Of a stretch of 64,000 bases of DNA, positions 38,876-47,642 are shown in pieces. The stretch is taken from NCBI RefSeq assembly GCF_947581735.1, contig NZ_CANPVT010000022.1:1-64000 (forward strand), written 5' to 3'. Below the pieces are notes generated by a model that was not told the origin of the DNA, made no database searches, and worked only from the letters and a program-made list of their open reading frames with translations. The DNA comes from Candidatus Palauibacter soopunensis. GTDB lineage: Bacteria > Gemmatimonadota > Gemmatimonadetes > Palauibacterales > Palauibacteraceae. Positions within the stretch are counted from its first letter, which is position 1, and each line of letters starts with the position of its first letter. A program made the translations under genes and the position numbers.

Positions 38876-40210
38876 TCAGCCGAGCGCGGCGTCGATCGCC
38901 ACGGCGTGTCTTCCGAGGAAGGCGTCGAATTCCGCGACCAGCGCGTCGCAGTCCTCATCATCATGCGCGAGCGAGACCGTGACGAACCCCCGGCGGGCAA
39001 CGTAGAACCCCGCCAGCAGCATCTCGAGTTGGAAGAGGTCGCGGGCCGCCATCGGCGTGTGGGCGACGTCGGCGCGGCGGCGGATCGGCGTGCGCTGGAA
39101 GTGGACCGTCATGATCGAACCGCGGCCCGTCACCTGCACGGGCGCGTCCCTCGCCGCCGCGACCCCGTTGAGGGCGGCCCGCAGCGCGTCTCCCCGCACC
39201 GTCAGCCGGCGCACCGCGTCGGGCGTGAACACGTCGCGCAGCCCCGCGAGGCCCGCCGCCATGGTCAGCGAGTTGTTGTTGTGCGTGCCGGGGTGGCTGA
39301 GGTGATGCTCCCGGCGGGGATCGAAGCGGTCCATGAGATCGGCGCGTCCCCCGAAGGCGCCGAAGGAGGCGCCGCCCCCGAGGTACTTTCCGAAGGTCGT
39401 GAGGTCGGCGTGGATGTCGAGCGCCTCCTGCAGGCCGCCCGGCGCGAGCCGCGAAGTCTGGACCTCGTCGAAGATCAGCAGGACGCCCGCCCGGCTGGTC
39501 GCATCCCGGAGCGCGTTCAGGAAGACCCGTGTCCCGGGGATGCAGCCGCCGCCCGCGAGCATCGGCTCGACGAGCACGCAGGCGAGTTCGGTCGCGCGTT
39601 CCGCGATGAGGGATCGCGCCGATTCGGCGTCGTTGTAGTCCGCGACCGTCCACGGGAAAGGCACGTTGAGACGACGGTCCGGGCCCGTGAAATTCAGGGG
39701 CCCGCCGTGATACGCGCCGTCGAACACGAGCACGCCCTCACGATACGTCACCGCCCGCGCCAGGCTGACGGCCATGAGGTTCGCCTCCGTCCCCGAGTTC
39801 GTGAAGCGCAGACGCTCGACGGACGGAAAGCGGCGGCAGATGAGTTCGGCGAACTCCTGCTGCTTCGGGCTCGGCCCGCCCAGGGTCAGTCCCCTCCCCG
39901 CCGCCTCCACGATCGCGGCCTGGATGGCGGGGTTCGAGTGGCCGTAGAGCCCGGCGGTATAGTCGTTGAGGAAATCGACGTAGACGTGCCCGTCGAGGTC
40001 GTGGAGCCGCGACCCTTCGCCGCGGACGATGGTGACGGGGAAGGGGTCGTAGTGGTTGACCGTTCGCGTATCCGCCCCCGGCAGGTAGTTCGTCGAGCGC
40101 TCGAAGCTCGCCTGGCTCAGGGGATTCGCCGCCGCGTAGCGGGCCGCCGCGTCCGCGGCGAGTTCCTCCAGCGTTCGCGTCCGGACCGGGCCCGTCGTCA
40201 TCGGTTCCAT
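38876..40210 (-). CDS. Class III aminotransferase, glutamate-1-semialdehyde aminomutase-like
   Basis: A 444-residue PLP enzyme of fold type I. The PLP lysine is in TTFGKYLGGGASFGAFGGR near residue 271; other marks are RFTNSGTEANLMAVSLAR near 137 and LLIFDEVQTSR near 245. It is closest in style to HemL (GSAM), but the HemL NEVMTGFR segment reads DEVQTSRL, and other conserved GSAM residues differ, so tetrapyrrole synthesis is not assured. It could be an amino-group-transferring relative with another substrate. Cytoplasmic. Stands between two convergent/divergent genes without operon partners. Confidence 0.75.
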   Translation of the reverse strand: MEPMTTGPVRTRTLEELAADAAARYAAANPLSQASFERSTNYLPGADTRTVNHYDPFPVTIVRGEGSRLHDLDGHVYVDFLNDYTAGLYGHSNPAIQAAIVEAAGRGLTLGGPSPKQQEFAELICRRFPSVERLRFTNSGTEANLMAVSLARAVTYREGVLVFDGAYHGGPLNFTGPDRRLNVPFPWTVADYNDAESARSLIAERATELACVLVEPMLAGGGCIPGTRVFLNALRDATSRAGVLLIFDEVQTSRLAPGGLQEALDIHADLTTFGKYLGGGASFGAFGGRADLMDRFDPRREHHLSHPGTHNNNSLTMAAGLAGLRDVFTPDAVRRLTVRGDALRAALNGVAAARDAPVQVTGRGSIMTVHFQRTPIRRRADVAHTPMAARDLFQLEMLLAGFYVARRGFVTVSLAHDDEDCDALVAEFDAFLGRHAVAIDAALG

Positions 40211-40310
40211 CCCGCGCTGAGGTTCTGCTACGTTGCCGGCGCCGCCCGGTGCCCCCGGGTGGGAGGGCGTTCGCGGACGACTGGCTCCTTACGGAAGGAT
40301 ACGAAAGATC

Positions 40311-41279
40311 GTGGAGAGACGAAAACTCGCCCATACCGACCTCGAAGTGTCCCGCGCCTGCATGGGCACGATGACGTTCGGGTCGCAGACCGATGTCGAT
40401 ACGGCCGCGGCGATGGTGGACATGTGCTTCGAGCGCGGCATCGACTTCTTCGACACCGCAAACGTCTACAACCAGGGCCTGTCGGAGGAGATCCTGGGAG
40501 AGGTCCTCGGGGACCGGCGCACGGCGATCATCCTTGCGAGCAAGGTCTGCAACCCCATGGGGGACCCCGTCGAGTACCGAGGCCTTTCGCGCGACGCGAT
40601 CCGCCGCGGAATCGAGGATTCGCTGCGGCGGCTCCGGACGGACTATCTCGACATCTATTATCTGCATCTGCCGGACTATGAGACGCCCATAGAGGAGAGT
40701 CTCGCCACGCTGGAGGAGCTTCGCGTCGAGGGACTCATCCACTATCCGGCGACGTCCAACTACAGCGCGTGGCAGATGTGCGAGATGCTCTCCATCTGCG
40801 AGCGCGAGGGGTGGGCGAAGCCGTGGATCGCGCAGCCCATGTACAATCTCGCGGCGCGCGGGATCGAGCAGGAGTACCTCGCCTTCACGGATCGCTGCGG
40901 GATCTCGAACGTCGTCTACAATCCGCTCGCCGGAGGACTGCTGACCGGGAAGCAGCGGCCGGAAGCGCCGCTGCCGGGGACGCGCTTCGATGGCAACCGC
41001 ATGTACCTGGACCGCTTCTGGCACGACGAGTACTTCCGCGCCGTGGCCGAGGTCGAGACCATCGCCGGGGAGGCGAACCTGACGCCGGTGCAGCTCGCGC
41101 TGGGGTGGCTACGGGCGCAGGAGGGCGCGGACTGCATCATCGTCGGCGCCTCCCGCATCGAGCACCTCGAGGAGAACCTCGGCGCCTTCGACACACCGTC
41201 GCTCGACGGCGACGTGCTGGCCGCCTGCGACGGCGTGTGGGCGCGGCTGCGCGGACCGACGCCCGCCTACAACCGCTGA
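40311..41279 (+). CDS. Aldo/keto reductase
   Basis: A 322-residue NADPH-dependent oxidoreductase of the AKR family (YghZ/IolS-like). The catalytic Asp-Tyr-Lys-His set is visible: FFDTANVYNQG (Asp/Tyr near 45-50), ILASKV (Lys near 79) and YYLHLPD (His near 113). The C-terminal NADP-binding segment DCIIVGASRIEHLEENL is near 277. The start is the GTG at 40311, with GGAAGGA upstream at 40293-40299; the longer frame before it has no AKR features. Substrate not deducible. Confidence 0.88.
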   Translation: MERRKLAHTDLEVSRACMGTMTFGSQTDVDTAAAMVDMCFERGIDFFDTANVYNQGLSEEILGEVLGDRRTAIILASKVCNPMGDPVEYRGLSRDAIRRGIEDSLRRLRTDYLDIYYLHLPDYETPIEESLATLEELRVEGLIHYPATSNYSAWQMCEMLSICEREGWAKPWIAQPMYNLAARGIEQEYLAFTDRCGISNVVYNPLAGGLLTGKQRPEAPLPGTRFDGNRMYLDRFWHDEYFRAVAEVETIAGEANLTPVQLALGWLRAQEGADCIIVGASRIEHLEENLGAFDTPSLDGDVLAACDGVWARLRGPTPAYNR

Positions 41280-41315
41280 GTCCCGAGTGCGGCGCGAACC
41301 ACCCTCGGGGCGCCG

Positions 41316-42461
41316 TTAAGCGTCGCGGGGCGAACCCTCCAGCAAGCCCTCGAACGGGCGCTCCTCGGCGCCGTTTTCGGTGCAGACGGCGTAGTGCGTT
41401 TCCGCGGAACCGTACAGGGCGACGCCGGCCGTCTCCCCCTGCTTGTTGAGCAGGAAGAAGCGGACATCGAAGCTCGGCAGGCCGCGCGCGTTGAGGAGTC
41501 TCGACTCGACGGTGTTCGACTGGATCCGCTCCAGCGTGGCCATGCCCGCGTCGAGCGGGCTCATCCCCTGGCGCATGAACTCGACGGCGAGGAAGGACGA
41601 GAGGTTGTAGAGGTTCGCCTCGCCCCGGCCCGTCGAGCCGACAGCGCCCACATCGTTGTCCACGTACAGGCCGGCGCCGAGGATCGGGGAGTCTCCGGTG
41701 CGGCCGGGGATCTTCCACGAGAGGCCGCTCGTCGTGGTGACGCCGCAGATGTCCCCGTCCGCGTTCACCGCGTTGCAGTTCGTCGTCCCCCAGAAGGAAT
41801 GGGCGGGGATCAGGCCGTCGTCGACCATCGAGAGCCCGGCTTCGAGCCGCTTGCGGGGGTCGAGCCAGTGGCCGGGGTCGATTCGCCGGCGCCATTCGAG
41901 CCACAGGGCGCGCGATGCCTCCGTGTTGAGGTCGTCCTCGATCTCGAACCCGAGCTGGCGGGCGAACGCCTGCGCGCCGGCCCCGACCAGCAGGTGGTGG
42001 TCGGTGAGTTCGGCCACCGCCTTCGCGACGAGCGACGGCGTGCGGACGCCCTCCAGCGCCGCGACGCCGCCGGCCCAGCGCCGGGGTCCGTGCATGCAGC
42101 AGGCATCGAGCTGGACGACGCCGTCCGCGTTGGGCAGCCCGCCGTAGCCGATCCCCATCTCCGTCGGGTCGTTCTCCGGGATGTTCACGCCCGCCATGAG
42201 GGCGTCGAGCACGTCCTCGCCCTCGACGATGCCGCGGAAGGCGCGTTCCACCGAGCTTTCGGGTCCGCCGTTGTTGAAGCGGATCCCGCTGAGGTCGGAG
42301 ACGACGATGGGCCGGGCGTCCCGTGAGCGGCGAACAGCGGGAGCCCCCGGACGATCGGAGGCTCGCGACGTGCGACGATCGGCGGCCAGGGCGCCGGGCG
42401 TGGCGGCCGCGGCCAGGCCGGCGGCGGAAGTTCGAACGAAGTCTCTCCGATCCATGCTCAT
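41316..42461 (-). CDS. Tat-exported asparaginase-type Ntn hydrolase (N4-(beta-N-acetylglucosaminyl)-L-asparaginase-like)
   Basis: A 381-residue threonine-nucleophile hydrolase with a Tat signal (MDRRDFVRTSAAGLAAAA). The precursor is expected to self-cleave before the Thr in DGDICGVTTTSGLSWK (near residue 240). Downstream motifs GRTGDSPILGAGLYVDNDVGAVGSTGRGE match glycosylasparaginases, which cleave GlcNAc-Asn or beta-aspartyl bonds. Export points to use of glycoprotein or peptide debris. A 16-bp palindrome lies 59-74 bases upstream of its start and could be an operator. Convergent with the aldo/keto reductase gene. Confidence 0.88.
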   Translation of the reverse strand: MSMDRRDFVRTSAAGLAAAATPGALAADRRTSRASDRPGAPAVRRSRDARPIVVSDLSGIRFNNGGPESSVERAFRGIVEGEDVLDALMAGVNIPENDPTEMGIGYGGLPNADGVVQLDACCMHGPRRWAGGVAALEGVRTPSLVAKAVAELTDHHLLVGAGAQAFARQLGFEIEDDLNTEASRALWLEWRRRIDPGHWLDPRKRLEAGLSMVDDGLIPAHSFWGTTNCNAVNADGDICGVTTTSGLSWKIPGRTGDSPILGAGLYVDNDVGAVGSTGRGEANLYNLSSFLAVEFMRQGMSPLDAGMATLERIQSNTVESRLLNARGLPSFDVRFFLLNKQGETAGVALYGSAETHYAVCTENGAEERPFEGLLEGSPRDA

Positions 42462-43223
42462 GGTCGTTTTCCTCGGGCCGGGGTTCGTGGACCGGCAACA
42501 TACCATCCTCGCAGGTTACGTTCCCGCGGGAACGGCGGAATGGTAAGGGCCTGAATCCCGACAGGAAATCGGCTAACTGATTACAGGGCTGCACGATCTG
42601 CGTTTCCTGCTGTTGCACTGGACCTTGCTGGACCGTGCCGCGATAGCGGGAGAAACGGACCTGAATGGCGGGACTCCCGCGCCGATCCCACCTCCTCACC
42701 GATGGTCCCGGAAGCCGACCTCACCCTCACACCAAGAAGCCGGATCATCCGGTCGTGGACTGCAACTCGCGTATGGAGGCCAAGGCGGTCCACGATTCCC
42801 CGAGTCGTGTGCTGAACACCCCGCGGCTGGCGAGGGCTCCACCCCTGCGACCCCAAGAAAAGCCTCGCGATGATCGCGGACGACGCGTTCGCCGCGATGC
42901 CCGGTCGTCCGTTCGCCGACCGCTGCCGGACCGTCGGCGGGGCGACCGGCGACGAGGTCCCGGCGGCGGTCCTCGTCCTACGCCGCACCAATGCGGCGAA
43001 GGAAACCCCGGCGGTAGCAGGGAGGCGGAGCATCCCCCTGCCGGCCCGCCACGTCCAACGTGGCGTCGGCGGATTGCCAAGGGGTCGAATCACGGCAGGA
43101 AATCGCCCAACTACATACAGTACCGCGAGAACGGGAAGACCGGAATGGATTGGCGGGAGTCCCCCCCGACCCCGGACGTTCTCCTAGGGCGCCGAAAGAC
43201 ACGCCGGTTCCCGCTCGGAGGAC
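42462..43223. other. Intergenic region with degenerate repeats, likely element border
   Basis: No convincing gene. It contains a perfect 16-bp palindrome at 42520-42535 (CGTTCCCGCGGGAACG), and a degenerate direct repeat: gacaggaaatcggctaactgattacag (42555-42587 area) against ggcaggaaatcgcccaactacatacag (43092-43120 area), each followed by a block with aatgg and a gcgggactccc or gcgggagtccc sequence. A plus-strand frame near 42870 (IADDAFAAMPGRPFADRC) has protein-like composition but no start context or family I recognise. I read this as the left border zone of the integrated element. Confidence 0.4.
42520..42535. promoter_or_regulatory. 16-bp perfect palindrome upstream of asparaginase gene
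   Basis: CGTTCCCGCGGGAACG is perfectly self-complementary and lies 59-74 bp upstream of the asparaginase start. Part of it (TCCCGCGGGAACG) recurs at 56069-56081 upstream of the dapB-type gene. It may be an operator for a dimeric regulator or the core of an integration site. Confidence 0.35.
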
Positions 43224-46200
43224 TTACCGGCGCCAAGCGGCGGCGGACGGGATTCCGCGACTGAATAGCGTCTCGACGCCCGGTTGCCCGTCGGCACTCG
43301 CCGCCGCGGCCATGGCGGCGGCAGGCTCTTCTCGCAGGAAGCCCCGGATTCGTCCGGTCCGGACATCGCGGAGGATCGTCATGGGCAGATCACTGTCGCC
43401 GTCCAGGGTGAACGAGCCGCCGGGGCCGGCGAGCCTGATCGAGGCAAGGTCCCCAGCCCAACCGGGCCGGACCGGGAGCGCGAAAACGAAGCCGGAACTC
43501 CCATCGCCGTCTGCCGTCTCGGGCATTGCGAAGCTCAGCGAGAAGAGTTGGACGCCCGCGGCGGAGTGTCCGGTGATCGTGTATTCGCCGGCGGAGTCCG
43601 GCAGTGCCGGCGGGGCGTCCACGACGAACGCGGGGCTCAGGTGAGGTTCGCCATCGGTGTTGCTGCCGCCCCACAGCAGGAGCGCACGGGACGGGCGCGC
43701 GCCCATCGCCGCCGCGCCGTTGTTGGCGAGACGGAAGTGGAGCGCCTTGGCGAAGAAATAGTCCGCAATCCCTTCGTTGTCGCAGTAGCCCATGATGTCT
43801 TCGGCGGTGGGCGGCACCAATCGGCCTGTCGCGAAGTCGTACCCCCAGACCCCGATGGTGCCGTCGGGCGTGGGATACGCGGGGTCCGGGTTGCCCGCCC
43901 CGCCGCACGGCGCGTGCGGCAGGCTCATCGCGTGACCGAATTCGTGCGCGATAACGTAGGCGTAGCGCGGATCAGCGGGCGAAACAATTTGATGATTCCC
44001 CCCAATAGCGGGGCCGTTCCAACCACCTGACAATGTGCCCCAGTAGTATCCGGTCCCGCCCTCCATGACCTGGATCACGGAAGTCTGCGCGAAGAGTTCG
44101 TACGCGTGGTTGCTCGAGGTCCACACGGGCTCGTGCGCCCTCACTGCCAGCCCGCCCACGGGGAGCAACCTGCGGGTCGGCGCGAGCGACTCGTGGCCCT
44201 CCGGGTCCGCCTCAAGGTCGGCTGCGATTTCGATGATTGACGAATCCGGTTCTTCGGTCCACAGAAACGGAATCACCGTCACGTCGAAAAGGGGCATATC
44301 GCGGACATCTACAGCTAGGCGGCCCGTATCGGGAATGCGTTTCGCGACACCCAAATCTGGATCGACCGTCCCTTCCGGATCCACGTCGATCACCATCTCG
44401 AGCCCCGGGCGAATCACCGTCGCGGGGATCACCGCGTTCACCGACGCCGAGAGACTGCTTTCGTCGATTCCGGTCGGGATCGGATCGGACTTGCTGGGGA
44501 TGCTCTCCACATGCGTCTCCTCACCATCGACGAAGAAGCGGGCGCGCACTGCCGGAATGCCCTCGCCGCTGGCCTGGTTGGCCGTCGGGAATACGCGCAG
44601 AAGCGCCTCCTCGCCGGCGATCAGCGGCACGGGGAACTCCCGCGACTGGACGGCTTGGACGAGGTACGCCACCCCAGGTTCGCCATCGCAGAGAGCTACC
44701 CGCCGATTCGGCACACCTTCCAGCCATTGACGGAAGTCCGCGTCGGGCGGGGCGCACAGATCGGTGCCTCCGGTCTGCAACGTCTCGAGGGTCGCGAGGT
44801 TCGTCAGGCTGGCCGGAAGGGGTCCGACCATTCCGGCATTGGTCTGCACGGCAAGATCCCGAAGGTCCGTCAGGCCGCCGAACGTTGCGGGCACAGGGCC
44901 CGTCAGGTCATTGTCGCCGAGGTACAAACCCATAAGGTTGCCGAGCTCGCCGAGGCGGGACGGGATGGAATCCGTCAGACGATTCGCCGCGAGGGTCAGA
45001 TACCGGAGGTTCGCGAGGTTGCCTAGTTCAGGCGGCACCGGACCCGACAGGCCGTTCCGAGAGAAATCCAGCGAGAGCAAACTGGCGAGCTCGGCCAGTT
45101 CGGGCGGAATGACGCCCGTAAGGCTGTTCGCGCCAAGGTCCAGAATCCGAAGGTCGGCGAGGTTGCCGAGCTCCGACGGAATGCGTCCCGTCAAGCCGTT
45201 TTCGTTGAGCCACAACCACCGCAGATTGGCGAGGCTGCCGAGTTCGGGGGGAATGGCCCCCGTCAGGTCGTTCTCCCCGAGATCCAGCGTGTGAAGTTCC
45301 GCGAGGTCGGCGACTGTCGGAGGGATCGGACCCGTCAGGCCGTTCCGGTAGAGATCCAGCGTCTCCAGACTGGCGAGTTCGCCCAGTTCCGCCGGGATCC
45401 GACCTCTCAAGCCGTTCGCAGAGAGGCTCACGTAGACAACCCTGTCTTGGCCGTCAACTTCGACGCCGTGCCATTCTCCGAGCGGTGCGTCCGATAGCCA
45501 GTTTCGCCTATTGGCCCAGTCCGGTCCGCCGGTCGCCTCGTACAATGCCTCGAGGACTTCACGGTCGGATAACAACCCGCACTCCGTGCCCGTGCCTTCG
45601 TGGGAGGAAACGGTGTTCAGCCAGTCGCGGAAGGATGTCCCCGCCGGGGAACAGAGACCCGTTGCCGCGTAGTGAAGCGTTGTGAGCGAAAGGCCAGCTA
45701 GGGACAGCGGTAGCCGCCCAGAAAGGTCGGGGTTGTCGGAGATCCGCAGTTCAGTCATGTGGGCCAAGTTGCCCAGAGTTAGTGGCAGCTGCCCAGCCAG
45801 CCCGTTGCCGGTCAGGTCGAGTATCATCACCCGACCGAGCGAATCGGCCCGGACCCCGTGCCACTCGTCCAAGGCCGGGCCGCTGACCCACCGATCGGCA
45901 TTCGTCCAGCCGGAACCGCCCGCTCGCTCGAACAATGACTCCAGCACCCTCCAATCGGACTCGTTGCAGAGAGTGCCCGACCCATCCTGGTTTTCGATGC
46001 CCTCCAGCCATGCGACAAATGCGGAAGTGCCGGGCACGCAAAGACCTTCGTTCTCACGATTGTAGAAGTGCTGAAGATTGTCGAGTTGCAGAAAGCTCTG
46101 CGGGATCGCACCTTCCAACTTGTTCCAACTCAGACTAAGATGCCAAAGGTTGACCAAGCCGCCGAGTTCGGACGGGACCGGTCCCGTCAGATGGTTGTCG

Positions 46201-47552
46201 CTCAGGTCCAGCCACCGCAGCGCGCCGAGTTTGCCCAGCGCGACCGGGATCGGCCCCTCGAATTCGTTGCGGGCGAGATCCAGCACGTCCAGATAGCCGA
46301 AGTCGCCGATCAGCGGCGGGATTTCACCCTCGAAGCGATTGTTGCTAAGATCCAGGTGCACAACGATCGGCAGCCGGCCCAGTTCCGGTGGGACGGCCCC
46401 GGTAAGTTCGTTTAGCGACAGCACGAGCGACTGGAGCCGGTCGAGATCGCCGAGTTCCGGGGGCAACGGTCCCCGGAGCCCGTTGAAGTCGAGGCGGAGG
46501 TCCGTCACCCGCCCCTCCGCATCCACGCCCACGCCGTACCACGTGTCGAGCGGCCGCCCGGTCAGCCAGTTGTCGTCGTGCGTCCAGCCCTCGCCCCCCG
46601 TCGCGTCGTAGAGCGCCACTAGTGCCGCCCGGTCGGGGTTCTCCACGGTGACTTCGGCGGTTCCCAAGGCATCGCCCGAGGTCGCGTTGATCGTGGCCGT
46701 GCCCTCCGAGACGCCGCGCACAAGCCCCCAGTCCGTCACCGTCGCCACGGAACCGTCGCTCGACATCCAGTCGAACACTGCACCGGCAACCGCATGCCCG
46801 TTCTCGTCGAACGCTTCCGCCACCAGCCGCAGCGTGTCGCCGGGCCCGACCGTGGCCGCGGACGGCGTAACCGCCACCGAGCTCGCCGACTGCATCACCG
46901 TCACCGCCGCTTCGCCCGATGCGTCGCCAGCCGTCGCGGCGACCGTCGTCGTCCCTCCGCCCACCGCCGTCACCAATCCGACCGAATCCACCGCCGCGAC
47001 GACCGTGTCCGCGCTCGACCAGGAGACCGGCACGCCGTCCATTGCACGACCGGCCTGATCGCGCACCTCCGCTGAAAGTTGCGCGGTCTGTCCCAGCGCG
47101 GTCAGCGCCGCCGTGTCGGGGGCGACCGCGACGGTCGTCGGGGCCGGATCCACGACCGTGAGCGCCGCGCTCCCAGTCACCCCGGACGACGTGGCGGTGA
47201 TCTCGACCTCCCCGGCCGCCACTCCGGTGACCAGCCCCGACGCGTCCACCGTCGCGACCGCCCCGTTCCCGCTCGACCATGCGACCGCCGCGCCCGCCAT
47301 CGGCCGGCCGTTCTGGTCCAGCACCGCGGCGGTGAGCCGCAGCGTGTCCCCAAACGCTACCAGCGAGGCGGTCGCGGGCGTCACCGTGAGTGTGGTCGCT
47401 CGGGGTGGATCAGGCCGGGGAGGTGGGCGGGCCGGCTCGGTGGAGCCGTCCCCGCAGGACAGCGTCGCGGCGAAGGCCAGAACACCCAAACGGCCGAGCC
47501 ACGCCGGCCGTGAGCCGCCGCTACGGGGAGAAGAGGCCGCCATGATTCGCAT
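43224..47552 (-). CDS. Giant Big_2/LRR zinc metalloprotease lipoprotein
   Basis: A 1442-residue lipoprotein (lipobox FAATLSCGDG). Three Big_2 Ig-like domains lie at about residues 55-305. Three LRR modules follow, each opening with a cap such as ALVALYDATGGEGW (about 306), VLESLFERAGGSGW (about 535) and VLEALYEATGGPDW (about 660), with plant-type repeats LTGxIPxELGxLxxL. The C-terminal 450 residues are protease-like: HEFGHAMSLPH near residue 1200, then a possible Met-turn in DIMGYC and a terminal beta domain shared with 854-3985. Zinc ligands and catalytic Glu are intact, so it should be an active surface metalloprotease whose LRRs bind targets. It heads the integrative element and is transcribed away from its core genes. 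Confidence 0.87.
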   Translation of the reverse strand: MRIMAASSPRSGGSRPAWLGRLGVLAFAATLSCGDGSTEPARPPPRPDPPRATTLTVTPATASLVAFGDTLRLTAAVLDQNGRPMAGAAVAWSSGNGAVATVDASGLVTGVAAGEVEITATSSGVTGSAALTVVDPAPTTVAVAPDTAALTALGQTAQLSAEVRDQAGRAMDGVPVSWSSADTVVAAVDSVGLVTAVGGGTTTVAATAGDASGEAAVTVMQSASSVAVTPSAATVGPGDTLRLVAEAFDENGHAVAGAVFDWMSSDGSVATVTDWGLVRGVSEGTATINATSGDALGTAEVTVENPDRAALVALYDATGGEGWTHDDNWLTGRPLDTWYGVGVDAEGRVTDLRLDFNGLRGPLPPELGDLDRLQSLVLSLNELTGAVPPELGRLPIVVHLDLSNNRFEGEIPPLIGDFGYLDVLDLARNEFEGPIPVALGKLGALRWLDLSDNHLTGPVPSELGGLVNLWHLSLSWNKLEGAIPQSFLQLDNLQHFYNRENEGLCVPGTSAFVAWLEGIENQDGSGTLCNESDWRVLESLFERAGGSGWTNADRWVSGPALDEWHGVRADSLGRVMILDLTGNGLAGQLPLTLGNLAHMTELRISDNPDLSGRLPLSLAGLSLTTLHYAATGLCSPAGTSFRDWLNTVSSHEGTGTECGLLSDREVLEALYEATGGPDWANRRNWLSDAPLGEWHGVEVDGQDRVVYVSLSANGLRGRIPAELGELASLETLDLYRNGLTGPIPPTVADLAELHTLDLGENDLTGAIPPELGSLANLRWLWLNENGLTGRIPSELGNLADLRILDLGANSLTGVIPPELAELASLLSLDFSRNGLSGPVPPELGNLANLRYLTLAANRLTDSIPSRLGELGNLMGLYLGDNDLTGPVPATFGGLTDLRDLAVQTNAGMVGPLPASLTNLATLETLQTGGTDLCAPPDADFRQWLEGVPNRRVALCDGEPGVAYLVQAVQSREFPVPLIAGEEALLRVFPTANQASGEGIPAVRARFFVDGEETHVESIPSKSDPIPTGIDESSLSASVNAVIPATVIRPGLEMVIDVDPEGTVDPDLGVAKRIPDTGRLAVDVRDMPLFDVTVIPFLWTEEPDSSIIEIAADLEADPEGHESLAPTRRLLPVGGLAVRAHEPVWTSSNHAYELFAQTSVIQVMEGGTGYYWGTLSGGWNGPAIGGNHQIVSPADPRYAYVIAHEFGHAMSLPHAPCGGAGNPDPAYPTPDGTIGVWGYDFATGRLVPPTAEDIMGYCDNEGIADYFFAKALHFRLANNGAAAMGARPSRALLLWGGSNTDGEPHLSPAFVVDAPPALPDSAGEYTITGHSAAGVQLFSLSFAMPETADGDGSSGFVFALPVRPGWAGDLASIRLAGPGGSFTLDGDSDLPMTILRDVRTGRIRGFLREEPAAAMAAAASADGQPGVETLFSRGIPSAAAWRR

Positions 47553-47642
47553 GTCTATTCTGCTTCAGGGATGTCAGTCTCCGGTACGGACTAGCCTCCG
47601 TCAGGGGCCGGATGGGAGGACACGGCCCTTCCGTGGCCTGCG

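Noticed and set aside
38876-40210. Calling this gene hemL outright
   Set aside because: PLP-lysine region fits, but key GSAM segments such as NEVMTGFR are changed, so only a GSAM-like call is supported.
42870-43187. Small plus-strand gene starting MIADDAFAAMPG
   Set aside because: Protein-like at its beginning only; no ribosome site, no family and an Arg/Pro-rich tail typical of non-coding GC-rich DNA.
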